This document shows, piece by piece, positions 1 through 8,193 of a stretch of 64,000 nucleotides of DNA. The translations under genes were made by a program, and so were the position numbers. The notes under the pieces are model-generated. The model was not told the DNA's origin. It ran no database searches and worked only from the letters and a program-made list of their open reading frames with translations. Position 1 is the stretch's first letter. Every line of letters starts with the position of its first letter. Source of the stretch: Ignavibacteriota bacterium (lineage in GTDB: Bacteria > Bacteroidota > Ignavibacteria > Tepidaquicellales > Tepidaquicellaceae); assembly GCA_026390735.1 (NCBI GenBank), contig JAPLFJ010000052.1:124001-188000 (forward strand), written 5' to 3'.

Positions 1-1
1 A

Positions 2-430
2 ATTGATGACGCAGGAAGTTTAATTGGTTCGGTGATTGCGAACAAAAAACTTTCAGACGGACGACGTACAACGATACTTGATATCGGTGTTAACTTGCTC
101 TTCACAGCATTCTGGTATGAGCACAAGATAACTCCGGCGCAGGATTTTTCTCAGCATACTGAAGTAACGAGTGTTTACGGCCCTTTGTGTATGAACATTG
201 ACCAGATAAGAGAATCTGTAAGTTTACCTCCTATGAAGAGAGGAGACAATGTTGTAATCAGCAGAATCGGTGCGTACAATATGACTCAATGGATGCAGTT
301 TATAACATTAAGGCCAAGGGTAGTGATGATTGACACAAAGGAAAAGGCTCACGTAATAAGAGACCACGAAACTAATGCTGCGATTACATCTTTAGAAAGA
401 ATGCCGGAACATCTAAAACTTAATAAATAG
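2..430 (+). CDS. PLP-dependent decarboxylase (DAP/Orn/Arg decarboxylase family), C-terminal part
   Basis: The frame is open from the left edge, so the start lies outside the window. The visible ~142 residues look like the C-terminal beta-barrel part of a fold-type III PLP decarboxylase such as LysA. A GPLC motif (VYGPLCMNIDQI) matches the GPLCExxD active-site loop of the family, in which Cys lines the active site at the dimer interface. A later GAY in SRIGAYNMTQW matches the conserved Gly-Ala-Tyr. The usual Glu/Ser after GPLC is Met here, so the substrate cannot be assigned; diaminopimelate, carboxynorspermidine or a related amino acid are possible. It ends 6 bp before the next gene's proposed start and may be co-transcribed with it. 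Confidence 0.75.
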   Translation: MDDAGSLIGSVIANKKLSDGRRTTILDIGVNLLFTAFWYEHKITPAQDFSQHTEVTSVYGPLCMNIDQIRESVSLPPMKRGDNVVISRIGAYNMTQWMQFITLRPRVVMIDTKEKAHVIRDHETNAAITSLERMPEHLKLNK

Positions 431-436
431 TATCTG

Positions 437-2623
437 TTGAAACCAAAAGGATTAATATCGAGTACGCTTAATAGTTATTCCGTAATTTTCTTTTCGGATA
501 AAATTATATTTGCGCTAATACTTCTGCTGGTATCATTCTTTGATATTTTCTCAGGACTCTGCGGACTGGTGGCCGTAATAACGACAAACCTTGCCGCAGA
601 ATTTCTTGGGTTTGACAAGTTTAAAGTTCAAAAAGGTTTTTACGGGTTTAATTCGTTACTGCTTGGTGTTGGCATCGGTCTGCACATGGAGATGAGCTGG
701 ATAGTAGTACTGCTTATAATGATAGCATCCATAATGACACTTTTTGCATTAATAACTCTGGAAAGAATATTTGATAAGTATTATGTGCCATATCTAAGTT
801 TGCCTTTGTTATTATCCTTCTGGATAATTTCATTAGCATCAAGAGAAATCCCGTTGCTGGCGCTAAGTACACGTGATATATATTTTGTGAATTATGTTTA
901 TGGTTTAGGCGGAGAGAAAGTTGTGGATATATACAGATGGTGGAATACACTTGGTATTTCAAACTCACTCAAAATATATTTTCTTTCATTAGCCGGAATA
1001 TTTTTTCAGCAGAAACTTCTATCAGGGGTGGTTATTGCAGTTGGACTGTTTTACTATTCAAGAATCGGGTTTAGCCTATCTTTATTAGGGTTTTACACTG
1101 CTTATTTCTTCTATCAGTTAATCGGAATAAACGTAACATATCTGCCTTTTGCTGATATAGGAATTAATTTTATATTAACTTCGATTGCCATCGGAGGATA
1201 CTTTATTATTCCTTCTAGATCATCATACATATGGGTAATGGTATTAATACCTATAACCACATTAATAACTTATGCAGTGCATCAGATATTAGCTCCGTGG
1301 GGACTGGTTGTTTACTCTTTACCTTTTAACATAGTAGTAATTTCGTTCCTCATAGTAATCAAAGCAAGAATTTATAAAACAGGTAACCTTACTGAAGTAT
1401 CTGTTCAATCTGCCTCACCAGAAGTCAACCTTTACAATTTTGTTAACAACAACCACCGATACAAAGATAAAGTATATTTCTCGATGAGGCTGCCATTCTT
1501 TGGTGAATGGAGTGTTTCACAAGGACATAACGGAGAGATTACACATAAGGATAAATGGCAGTATGCGTGGGACTTTGTAATAAGGGATTCTGACCATCAC
1601 ACATACGGCAGAGAGGGTGTGTCTTTAGAGGATTACTATTGTTACAACAAGGCCGTGCTTTCACCATCCGATGGTGTAGTGGAAGAAATAGTCGATGGTA
1701 TTCCAGATAATCCGATTGGCGATATTAATTTAGAGTCAAACTGGGGAAACAGTATTATAATAAAACACAGTGACGGATTTTATTCTCAGATAAGTCACTT
1801 AAAACCATATTCGTTTAAAGTTACGAAGGGTGAATGGGTTAAGGCAGGGCAAATGATTGCTGCATGCGGTAACTCAGGACGTTCACCTGAGCCGCATCTG
1901 CATTTTCAATTACAGTCGGTACCCATAGTTGGCGCAGAAACAGTGGACTATCCACTTGGATATTATCTGAAAAAGGAAACAAAGACGCTTTCGTTTAAGT
2001 CATATTCCAAACCGGAACTTCACGACATAGTAAGCAACCTTGAAATTAATTCACTTATGAAGAGCGCATTTCATTTCTTGCCCGGGCAGAAGATTAAGTT
2101 TGAAGTTGATATAAAAGGCAAACGAACAATAGTCGAATGGGAAGCAATAACCGATATTTATAATGTGTCTTATATTTACTGTAAGCAATCAAACTCGTAT
2201 GCATACTATGCAAACGATGACAGAGTGTTTTATTTTTACAACTTTGTAGGAAGCAAACGTTCCTTGTTATATTATTTTTTCCTGGCAACGTATAAGGCGC
2301 CACTTTGCTTTTATAAAGATTTAATCGTTGAGGACACAATTGCAATAAATCACGTTTATACAAAGCCTGGATTATTAATTCAGGATTTCGTCGCACCGTT
2401 TTATATTTTTCTTAAAGCAGATTTTAATCTTGTCTATAAGGAAAAAGATGACGAAATTAATCCGTCTTTATTAACATTCAATTCGAGTGTAACAAAATCC
2501 TTCCTCGGTATGAAGACAGAAGGTGTTAAATTTGAAATCAAAGTATCTAAGGAAGGAATAAACGAAATAACAGTATTTTTGAAAAACAAAACTATAAGGG
2601 GAAAATGTATAGATCAGCAATAG
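437..2623 (+). CDS. Urea-transporter-like membrane domain fused to M23 (LytM) peptidase
   Basis: 728 residues. Residues ~10-310 form about ten hydrophobic segments and resemble the UT urea-transporter family, including a KGFYGFNSLLLG stretch like the UT pore-helix signature. Residues ~340-500 are an M23 metallopeptidase domain: His370 and Asp379 (THKDKW...YAWDF) and His487-Leu-His489 (PEPHLHFQ) are the likely zinc/catalytic residues. M23 enzymes cut peptidoglycan cross-links, so this domain should lie outside the cytoplasm. The last ~220 residues are beta-rich and unassigned. The start is TTG; no ATG lies near the N-terminus of the first membrane helix. The gene overlaps the next one by 19 bp, so they are translationally linked. 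Whether the membrane part carries urea or just anchors the enzyme is unknown. Confidence 0.8.
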   Translation: MKPKGLISSTLNSYSVIFFSDKIIFALILLLVSFFDIFSGLCGLVAVITTNLAAEFLGFDKFKVQKGFYGFNSLLLGVGIGLHMEMSWIVVLLIMIASIMTLFALITLERIFDKYYVPYLSLPLLLSFWIISLASREIPLLALSTRDIYFVNYVYGLGGEKVVDIYRWWNTLGISNSLKIYFLSLAGIFFQQKLLSGVVIAVGLFYYSRIGFSLSLLGFYTAYFFYQLIGINVTYLPFADIGINFILTSIAIGGYFIIPSRSSYIWVMVLIPITTLITYAVHQILAPWGLVVYSLPFNIVVISFLIVIKARIYKTGNLTEVSVQSASPEVNLYNFVNNNHRYKDKVYFSMRLPFFGEWSVSQGHNGEITHKDKWQYAWDFVIRDSDHHTYGREGVSLEDYYCYNKAVLSPSDGVVEEIVDGIPDNPIGDINLESNWGNSIIIKHSDGFYSQISHLKPYSFKVTKGEWVKAGQMIAACGNSGRSPEPHLHFQLQSVPIVGAETVDYPLGYYLKKETKTLSFKSYSKPELHDIVSNLEINSLMKSAFHFLPGQKIKFEVDIKGKRTIVEWEAITDIYNVSYIYCKQSNSYAYYANDDRVFYFYNFVGSKRSLLYYFFLATYKAPLCFYKDLIVEDTIAINHVYTKPGLLIQDFVAPFYIFLKADFNLVYKEKDDEINPSLLTFNSSVTKSFLGMKTEGVKFEIKVSKEGINEITVFLKNKTIRGKCIDQQ

Positions 2624-3939
2624 CAATATTCTTTTTATTACTGGCATTAACAGCAACCGCACAGGAAAAATATAATGCGTCGGTTGACAAGAAAACTTAT
2701 GACCTGTACATGAAGTCGAACTGGGAAGAACTCAGGGAGACGGGGGCAGCAGCAATAGAGAACGGTATTGATTTTTATTTCCTTAGAATGAGGCTTGGTA
2801 TCTCATATTATGAGGACAAAAATTATATGTCGGCAGTTCCGCATTTTGAGAAGGCAATAAAGTTTAGTCCAAAAGATTCCATCGGGCTGGAGTATTTATA
2901 TTATTCATATCTGTATTCGGGACAGGAAGCCGAAACTAACATATTGGCAAAAAAATTACCCGCACAACTGAAAAGAAAATTTCACTATAAAGCTCCTGAG
3001 TTTTTCAAAGGGGCTTATTCTGAGGGGGGGTATTCATTTAATCAGGATTATAACAGCAAGAAAAACGGTGGCGCAAGAGGAAACCAGGATTTATCAGGGA
3101 CTCAAAATGTATTTAAAGACGAGACATACATTAACTTAAGTTTATTTCATTCTATAGGTAAAAGGGTTTCAATATTTCAAGGTTACAATAACATCGTCGT
3201 AAATTCTACAAGACAGTTTGAAGATGTAGCTAACGGAAGAAACGAATACAAAAGTTCAGTAAAACAAAACGAGTATTATTTAAACCTTGGGGTTTTTTTA
3301 GGAAGAGGGTTCAACCTAACTACGGCATTGCATTATTTAAATGTAAAGGTTCAAGACTTTGAGCCGCCAACGGTTGCCAACCCATTAGTTACCAGTTATA
3401 CACTAACATCAAACGACTTAGTCGGTAATTTATCCTTGTCAAAAAGACTTGGACATACAGAGCTGGGATTAACAACCGTCTTTGCTAACTTAAACGGTGG
3501 AAAGCAAAACCAGAATTCATTTACGTTTATCTGGTATCCGCTTGGAAATTTAAATCTCTACAATATATCAAACTTCACACTGCACAATAACAAAGCCAAT
3601 GACTCAAGCGATGCAGTCACAAGTTTTATTTTTGATGAAAAACTTGGTTTCAAAGTTGCCGATAAACTCTGGCTGGAGGCGGTTTTTACATCAGGTCCGA
3701 TTCTCAATTACAGCGAAAGCAATGCTTTCATAATATATAATAATGTTGATAAGATTAAATATAAGGCCGGATTTAACATTATTTCACCAATCTCAGAGAA
3801 TGTTGAACTTTCGTTCAGATATCTGTTCTTATCACAGGAATACGATATTACCAAAACAAATACTACCGGTATTACAACAATTACAACTAATAATTTATTA
3901 ATTCATAAACTCATTGGAGGTATCAAATGGACATTCTAA
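2605..3939 (+). CDS. Secreted TPR protein with YaiO-like outer-membrane beta-barrel
   Basis: 444 residues with a signal peptide (MYRSAIAIFFLLLALTATAQ). Residues ~30-115 form TPR-like helices (ISYYEDKNYMSAVPHFEKAI). From ~130 onward alternating amphipathic strands with aromatic ends fit an outer-membrane beta-barrel, ending in Trp-Thr-Phe as barrel proteins usually end in an aromatic residue. The TPR-plus-barrel order is that of YaiO-type outer-membrane proteins. Start and stop overlap both neighbours (19 and 13 bp), giving one operon with the M23/urea-transporter fusion upstream and a second TPR protein downstream. A role in envelope assembly or export is inferred from this context only. Confidence 0.72.
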   Translation: MYRSAIAIFFLLLALTATAQEKYNASVDKKTYDLYMKSNWEELRETGAAAIENGIDFYFLRMRLGISYYEDKNYMSAVPHFEKAIKFSPKDSIGLEYLYYSYLYSGQEAETNILAKKLPAQLKRKFHYKAPEFFKGAYSEGGYSFNQDYNSKKNGGARGNQDLSGTQNVFKDETYINLSLFHSIGKRVSIFQGYNNIVVNSTRQFEDVANGRNEYKSSVKQNEYYLNLGVFLGRGFNLTTALHYLNVKVQDFEPPTVANPLVTSYTLTSNDLVGNLSLSKRLGHTELGLTTVFANLNGGKQNQNSFTFIWYPLGNLNLYNISNFTLHNNKANDSSDAVTSFIFDEKLGFKVADKLWLEAVFTSGPILNYSESNAFIIYNNVDKIKYKAGFNIISPISENVELSFRYLFLSQEYDITKTNTTGITTITTNNLLIHKLIGGIKWTF

Positions 3940-4577
3940 AAAAATCGAAACAGTTATTTCTGTTTGTGTTTGTTCTGCTCATTGTGTCACAAATATATGC
4001 ACAAAAGAGCGGAACATTTTCAAACGACGACTTGCAAAACGCTTTTAAGCTAAGCTATAAATATGAAGCAAGCGGACAGTACAAAGAGGCAATCGATGCG
4101 TTGACGCCTGTTTACAGCGGCAGTAATTATGAAGTCAACTTACGCCTTGGATGGTTAAACTATCTGAACTTGCAGCATAAAGAGGCAATGCAATATTACC
4201 AGACAGCGACGAAAATAATGCCTTATTCTATTGAAGCAAGGCTGGGATATGTCAACCCTGCGGCAGCTTTAGAAGATTGGACAAAGGTAGCTGATATGTA
4301 CAACGATATTCTGAATATCGACCCAAACAATACATCTGTTCTTTATAAACTTGGAACAATATATTATTACAGACCGGATTATCAGAAGGCATATAACTGC
4401 TTTGAAAAAATTGTAAACCTTTATCCGACTGATTATTCTTCAGTACTTATGTTCGGTTGGGCTAACTTCCAGCTGGGAAGAGGTAGCGATGCAGAAGTTT
4501 TATTTAATAAAGTGTTGTTGTTGAGTCCTAATGATGCATCAGCACTTGAAGGTCTTGGTCTTTTGAAAAAGAAGTAG
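3927..4577 (+). CDS. Secreted TPR protein
   Basis: 216 residues, signal peptide ending IYAQ at ~26. About four TPR-like helix pairs fill the rest (KYEASGQYKEAIDALTPVY, LNYLNLQHKEAMQYYQTA, LGTIYYYRPDYQKAYNCFEKI, FGWANFQLGRGSDAEVLFNK). It is the last gene of the operon, overlaps the barrel gene by 13 bp and is followed by a strong terminator. It probably serves as a periplasmic scaffold for the upstream barrel and peptidase proteins; this is inference from linkage. Confidence 0.75.
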   Translation: MDILKKSKQLFLFVFVLLIVSQIYAQKSGTFSNDDLQNAFKLSYKYEASGQYKEAIDALTPVYSGSNYEVNLRLGWLNYLNLQHKEAMQYYQTATKIMPYSIEARLGYVNPAAALEDWTKVADMYNDILNIDPNNTSVLYKLGTIYYYRPDYQKAYNCFEKIVNLYPTDYSSVLMFGWANFQLGRGSDAEVLFNKVLLLSPNDASALEGLGLLKKK

Positions 4578-4604
4578 GCTTAGTTTATAAATATTAATTA
4601 AAAT

Positions 4605-4641
4605 AAAGCCCTTCTTTGTCTCAACAAGAAGGGCTTTTATT
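4605..4641 (+). terminator. Rho-independent terminator of the envelope operon
   Basis: A 12-bp stem (AAAGCCCTTCTT / AAGAAGGGCTTT) with a 9-nt loop is followed by TATTTTAT. It lies 27 bp after the TPR gene stop. On the opposite strand it also sits just beyond the tRNA, so it may serve both directions. Confidence 0.85.
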
Positions 4642-4650
4642 TTATACATG

Positions 4651-4722
4651 TTCCTCTTTGTGGATTCGAACCACAACCGTAACTTTCAGAGAGTTATGTG
4701 CTAACCGTTACACTAAAGAGGA
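4651..4722 (-). tRNA. tRNA-Gln (anticodon CUG)
   Basis: Read on the minus strand, 72 nt fold as a complete cloverleaf. The acceptor is TCCTCTT/AAGAGGA (7 bp), the D-arm GTGT...GCAC, the anticodon stem TAACT/AGTTA with loop CTCTGAA (anticodon CTG), the variable loop 4 nt, and the T-arm TGTGG-TTCGAAT-CCACA. The discriminator base is A. The 3' CCA is not encoded (the genome continues ACA), so it must be added by tRNA nucleotidyltransferase. A CUG anticodon reads CAG codons. Confidence 0.93.
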
Positions 4723-4802
4723 ATATTTTGAATCTGTGTTAAAATTATTAAGGTTTCTAAAACTTTTCAAGCCATTTCGTTATTCCTTGAAATTAAAGAA
4801 AC

Positions 4803-4830
4803 AAAAAACCCGGCTGATAACCGGGCTTTT
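4803..4830 (-). terminator. Terminator of the hdr-flx operon
   Basis: On the minus strand an AGCCCGG/CCGGG stem with an ATCA-type loop is followed by a run of six T. It lies 7 bp past the stop of the last operon gene. Confidence 0.8.
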
Positions 4831-4836
4831 ATATAA

Positions 4837-5670
4837 TCAAAATTCCTGTGGCCGTTCTTTCATTTGAGTATAATTAAAAACGGGACCATCTTTACAGACA
4901 TAAACATTTCCAATATTACAGCGACCGCATTTCCCAAGACCGCATTTCATTCTGTTTTCAAGAGTAGTGAAAATATTTTCTTCTTTGAATCCGAGTTTCT
5001 CAAGAACCGGCATAGTAAACTTAATCATCACGGGCGGTCCGCAGATTACTGCAAATGTATTTTCTGCTTTTGGTGCTAATTTTTCAACTATAGTAGGAAC
5101 AAACCCGACCTCACCATCCCATCCATCTGTTTCGCCACCAGGGTCAACCGTAACAACCGTTTTAACATCAGGGCGTGCTTTCCATTCGGCAATCTCCTGT
5201 TTGTATACTATATCACCTACAGACCTTGCTCCATATATAATTGTAACATCTTTATAATCATCTCTCCAATCCAGAACATTATCTATTACGCAGCGAACAG
5301 GTGCAAGACCAATACCACCTGCGATAAAGACAACATTCTTTCCTTTAAGTTCTTCAAGCGGAAAATGATTTCCGTATGGTCCTCGAAAACCAATTGTATC
5401 TCCCTGGTTTAAACGGTTTAATGCCTGTGTTACTTTTCCATAAACTTTAAACGAACACTCAAGAAAATCTGTACGTGTTGGTGATGAAGCAATACAGAAT
5501 GTTGACTCGCCTTCTCCGAACACGGAATATTCTGCAAATTGTCCCGCTTTAAAACTGAAGTTCTTCGCAACCTCAGGGTCTTTTAGCTTCAATTTGAAAG
5601 TCCTTGTATCAGGAGTTTCATCTATTATCTCTGCTATTTCAGCTAAGTATGGTTTATATATATTATCCAT
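4837..5670 (-). CDS. flxA: FlxA-like NAD(P)H/FAD oxidoreductase subunit (HydG-type)
   Basis: 277 residues of the dihydroorotate dehydrogenase electron-transfer / sulfhydrogenase gamma family. Residues ~1-100 are the FAD barrel (FKAGQFAEYSVFG, FCIASSP). Residues ~105-220 are the NAD-binding fold (VFIAGGIGLAPVRCVI). The C-terminal CGLGKCGRCNIGNVYVC binds a [2Fe-2S] cluster with four Cys. In the Flx-Hdr complex this subunit oxidises NADH and passes electrons to FlxB/C. It is the last gene of the hdrC-to-flxA operon, 8 bp after flxB. As a single gene it could be a hydrogenase gamma subunit, but no NiFe hydrogenase large or small subunit lies nearby; the flanking hdrABC and flxBCD decide the call. 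Confidence 0.85.
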   Translation of the reverse strand: MDNIYKPYLAEIAEIIDETPDTRTFKLKLKDPEVAKNFSFKAGQFAEYSVFGEGESTFCIASSPTRTDFLECSFKVYGKVTQALNRLNQGDTIGFRGPYGNHFPLEELKGKNVVFIAGGIGLAPVRCVIDNVLDWRDDYKDVTIIYGARSVGDIVYKQEIAEWKARPDVKTVVTVDPGGETDGWDGEVGFVPTIVEKLAPKAENTFAVICGPPVMIKFTMPVLEKLGFKEENIFTTLENRMKCGLGKCGRCNIGNVYVCKDGPVFNYTQMKERPQEF

Positions 5671-5678
5671 AAAATTAT

Positions 5679-6689
5679 TTAGTCTTTACAGTTAGAAACT
5701 ATTTCTTTAATGTCTATACTTACTGCACAGCCGCGCGAACATCTTCCGCAGCCCGTACATAATATTTCTCCGAATTTATCTACATAATATTTAAACTTGT
5801 GATTGACTCTCTGCCTGTATCGTTTTCCCTGAATGTCGCGTGGGTTGTGCCCTGATGCGTGCAGAGTGAAATGGCCGAACTGACATCCGTCCCAGTTTTT
5901 CATTCTGCGGCCTTCTGTATAATTATAATCTTCATCAACTATATCGAAACAATGGCATACTGGGCAAACAAACGCACACTGTGCACATGACAAACATAAA
6001 TCACCAACACCATCCCACTTTGGATTCTCGAAGTTTGTCCCAAGCCACTCGTGAACCTGCTTGCTATCAAAGGCTATTTCCGGATGTTTCACAGTATCGG
6101 TTACAGCCTTTGTTTTTGCTTCGTCGCCGGCATTCAGATACTTACTATAATCTTTTATAAACTCACCGCCTTTTTCTGTTACAACTCTTAGTGTATAATT
6201 GTTCTCATCAAGAGGGACAAGAAATATATCAGCACCTTTATCAGAAACAGGTGACGAACCGACCGACGTGCAGAAACAGAAATTATCCGAAAAATTACAC
6301 ATCAATCCGATTACTATAAATTGTTTTTCTCTTACGTTATAAAACTCGTCTTTATAATCCCAGTTAAAAAGATGACGCAGGATATTAAAAGAATTCGTGT
6401 CGCATGGCTTTGCTCCGAGTATAACTGTCTTCTTCTGCTCAACTTCAACATCAAGAAGCTGCACATCATTCTTTCCGCGCTTGTAATAAATCACCGGCTC
6501 CGCCTTTGGAAACACAAAAGTTTTGTAAGATGCCTTAGTTGGTTTAGCAGTTGTGTCAAGCACAATTTCAGATGTATCCTTAACGACTGTATATTCCGTC
6601 TTTCCGGGCGTTATTAATGTATGTCCGTTTCCAATCACATCCTTGCAAAGGTTCAGTAAATCCTCTTTAGAAATAATTTTTTCTTCCAT
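5679..6689 (-). CDS. flxB: FlxB-like iron-sulfur subunit (HydB-type)
   Basis: 336 residues resembling the beta subunit of sulfhydrogenases. The N-terminal half has conserved ILGAKPCDTNSF. Two cysteine clusters follow: Cys232 onward (CLSCAQCAFVCPVCHC) and Cys311 onward (CTGCGRCSRGC), each able to hold a [4Fe-4S] centre. It is expected to relay electrons between the FlxA flavin and the HdrA side. Upstream (on this strand) an 87-bp gap holding a GC-rich hairpin separates it from flxC, the largest gap in the operon. FlxC has a similar fold, so flxB and flxC probably arose by duplication. Confidence 0.83.
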   Translation of the reverse strand: MEEKIISKEDLLNLCKDVIGNGHTLITPGKTEYTVVKDTSEIVLDTTAKPTKASYKTFVFPKAEPVIYYKRGKNDVQLLDVEVEQKKTVILGAKPCDTNSFNILRHLFNWDYKDEFYNVREKQFIVIGLMCNFSDNFCFCTSVGSSPVSDKGADIFLVPLDENNYTLRVVTEKGGEFIKDYSKYLNAGDEAKTKAVTDTVKHPEIAFDSKQVHEWLGTNFENPKWDGVGDLCLSCAQCAFVCPVCHCFDIVDEDYNYTEGRRMKNWDGCQFGHFTLHASGHNPRDIQGKRYRQRVNHKFKYYVDKFGEILCTGCGRCSRGCAVSIDIKEIVSNCKD

Positions 6690-6708
6690 AAAATTTTTGA
6701 GTTTAAAA

Positions 6709-6731
6709 GCCGCCGCTCCTAATGCGGCGGC
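6709..6731 (-). promoter_or_regulatory. GC-rich intra-operon hairpin between flxC and flxB
   Basis: A perfect 8-bp stem GCCGCCGC/GCGGCGGC with a 7-nt loop, followed on the minus strand by TTTTAAAC. It lies 20 bp before the flxB start inside the operon. The stem is all G/C in AT-rich surroundings. It could act as a partial terminator or as an mRNA processing/stability element. Confidence 0.55.
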
Positions 6732-6776
6732 TAATTAGTATATTCCTCCCGAACAAAGAGTCCGGTCTTACATTTA

Positions 6777-7661
6777 TTACATAAATAATTCGTCACTGTC
6801 TTTTACATCAAAACTACCTACCAACGTAGGCGTTTCAAGACTGCGGCCCGATATGTACGAGTATGCCTCTTTCGCCTCAATCACCATCTTTCGGTTTAAA
6901 AGTGAAAGTGGTATATCCATCGGACAGGCACGTTCACACTCACCACAACCAATACATCTGCCGCTAAGATGAAATGCACGAACAACGTTCCACGAAAAAT
7001 TCCCGCGGCTGTGAGCACTCGACTCAACCCAGCGCGGAATAGTTTTATCGGTTATGCACCGCTGGCAATAACACAAAGGACAAGCTGCACGGCACGCATA
7101 GCACTTTATACATTTATCAAACTCTGCTTTAAAATATTCAAACCTCTCGGCGGCACTCATCTTTTCAATCGATTCAATCTTTGCGAGTACTTCATCGCTT
7201 ACTTTCGGGGTTTCTTTCTCTTCGCCAAATACCATATCCGAATAAAGCGGTTTGTGTGTATCGCAAGGAACGCATTTTGTTGCAAGTGTTTCGCCGTTAA
7301 AATCCATTCCAAAATCCTTTACAACTCCCGCACAATTAAAACTGATGATTGTTACATCTTCGCGCTTCAACTGACTTTCCTGAATCAGCGCAACAATGCC
7401 GTGCACGTCGCAAGGCTTTGCAGTTATTGCAAGTTTGAGAACTGCACCATTCACACGGCGAAGTTCTTTCACTCTTGCCTTGGTTAAATAAACTGCAAGG
7501 TTGTTCAGGCAGTACTCGTTGAAAACAAGTTTGGCACAATCTTCCGCCGTCTTTGCAATTATCGGCTTTGTACGTTTTTCAGATACCTGCTGATAACCAA
7601 TCACGGCTGCTACTTCGCCTTTTTCTAAAAGTTCTGCCGCATATTTTCTAAGGTCATCCAT
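6777..7661 (-). CDS. flxC: FlxC-like ferredoxin subunit with two [4Fe-4S] motifs
   Basis: 294 residues. The N-terminal ~150 residues resemble HydB/FrhB-type subunits (AITAKPCDVHGIVALI matches the AKPCD motif of FlxB; FNCAGVV and CVPCDTHKP follow). Two iron-sulfur motifs come after, starting at Cys184 (CIKCYACRAACPLCYC) and Cys236 (CIGCGECERACP). The start codon overlaps the flxD stop by 1 bp, so translation is probably coupled. Within the complex it should bridge FlxA/B and the MvhD-like FlxD. The annotation rests on gene order flxD-flxC-flxB-flxA next to hdrABC. Confidence 0.82.
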   Translation of the reverse strand: MDDLRKYAAELLEKGEVAAVIGYQQVSEKRTKPIIAKTAEDCAKLVFNEYCLNNLAVYLTKARVKELRRVNGAVLKLAITAKPCDVHGIVALIQESQLKREDVTIISFNCAGVVKDFGMDFNGETLATKCVPCDTHKPLYSDMVFGEEKETPKVSDEVLAKIESIEKMSAAERFEYFKAEFDKCIKCYACRAACPLCYCQRCITDKTIPRWVESSAHSRGNFSWNVVRAFHLSGRCIGCGECERACPMDIPLSLLNRKMVIEAKEAYSYISGRSLETPTLVGSFDVKDSDELFM

Positions 7662-8161
7662 TATTTTGCATCCTCCTCGCTCATAATAATTTCTTTCTCG
7701 TTCAAAACAGGCTCGGGAAATTTTGCAGTAAACTCATCGTTCAAATCTTTGTACGCTTTAAATTGTCCCATTGCCTTCACATCGTTAGTAACTTTTGTAA
7801 CCACATCAACAAACTTTTTTCCTTCCGAAGCCGACACCCACGAAAACTGCAAACGCCCTTCTTCAATCCCAAGAAACTTAAGCAGCTCATCAAAAAACTC
7901 CCAGCGTCTGCGAGCGTGAAAATTTCCCGCGTTGTAATGACAGTCGTTCGGATGACAACCTGAAACCAGAATTCCATCCGCACCACGTTCAAACGCTTTT
8001 AAAATAAAGACAGGGTCAATACCGCCGGAACACATCACGCGAATCAGCTTTACATTCGTCGGATATTTCAACCGCGAAGTACCTGCTAAATCCGCACCTG
8101 TGTATGTGCACCAGTTGCAAACAAATGCAACTATCTTCGGTTCCCATTTTTCTTCTGACAT
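7661..8161 (-). CDS. flxD: FlxD / MvhD-like electron-transfer subunit
   Basis: 166 residues of the MvhD family, which connects an electron-input module to HdrA. Conserved cysteine motifs are CNWCTY near residue 15, an RVMCSGGIDP segment and VSGCHPNDCHYNAGN. In methanogens this protein carries a [2Fe-2S] cluster between MvhAG hydrogenase and HdrA; in Flx-Hdr complexes it links FlxABC to HdrA. The gene lies 32 bp after hdrA and overlaps flxC by 1 bp. Confidence 0.87.
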   Translation of the reverse strand: MSEEKWEPKIVAFVCNWCTYTGADLAGTSRLKYPTNVKLIRVMCSGGIDPVFILKAFERGADGILVSGCHPNDCHYNAGNFHARRRWEFFDELLKFLGIEEGRLQFSWVSASEGKKFVDVVTKVTNDVKAMGQFKAYKDLNDEFTAKFPEPVLNEKEIIMSEEDAK

Positions 8162-8193
8162 AATCTTATAATTAAATAATCTGTTTTAAAATC

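Noticed and set aside
4837-7661. NiFe sulfhydrogenase operon
   Set aside because: Subunits resemble HydG and HydB, but no NiFe large or small subunit exists nearby; the neighbouring hdrABC and MvhD-like gene fit Flx-Hdr instead.
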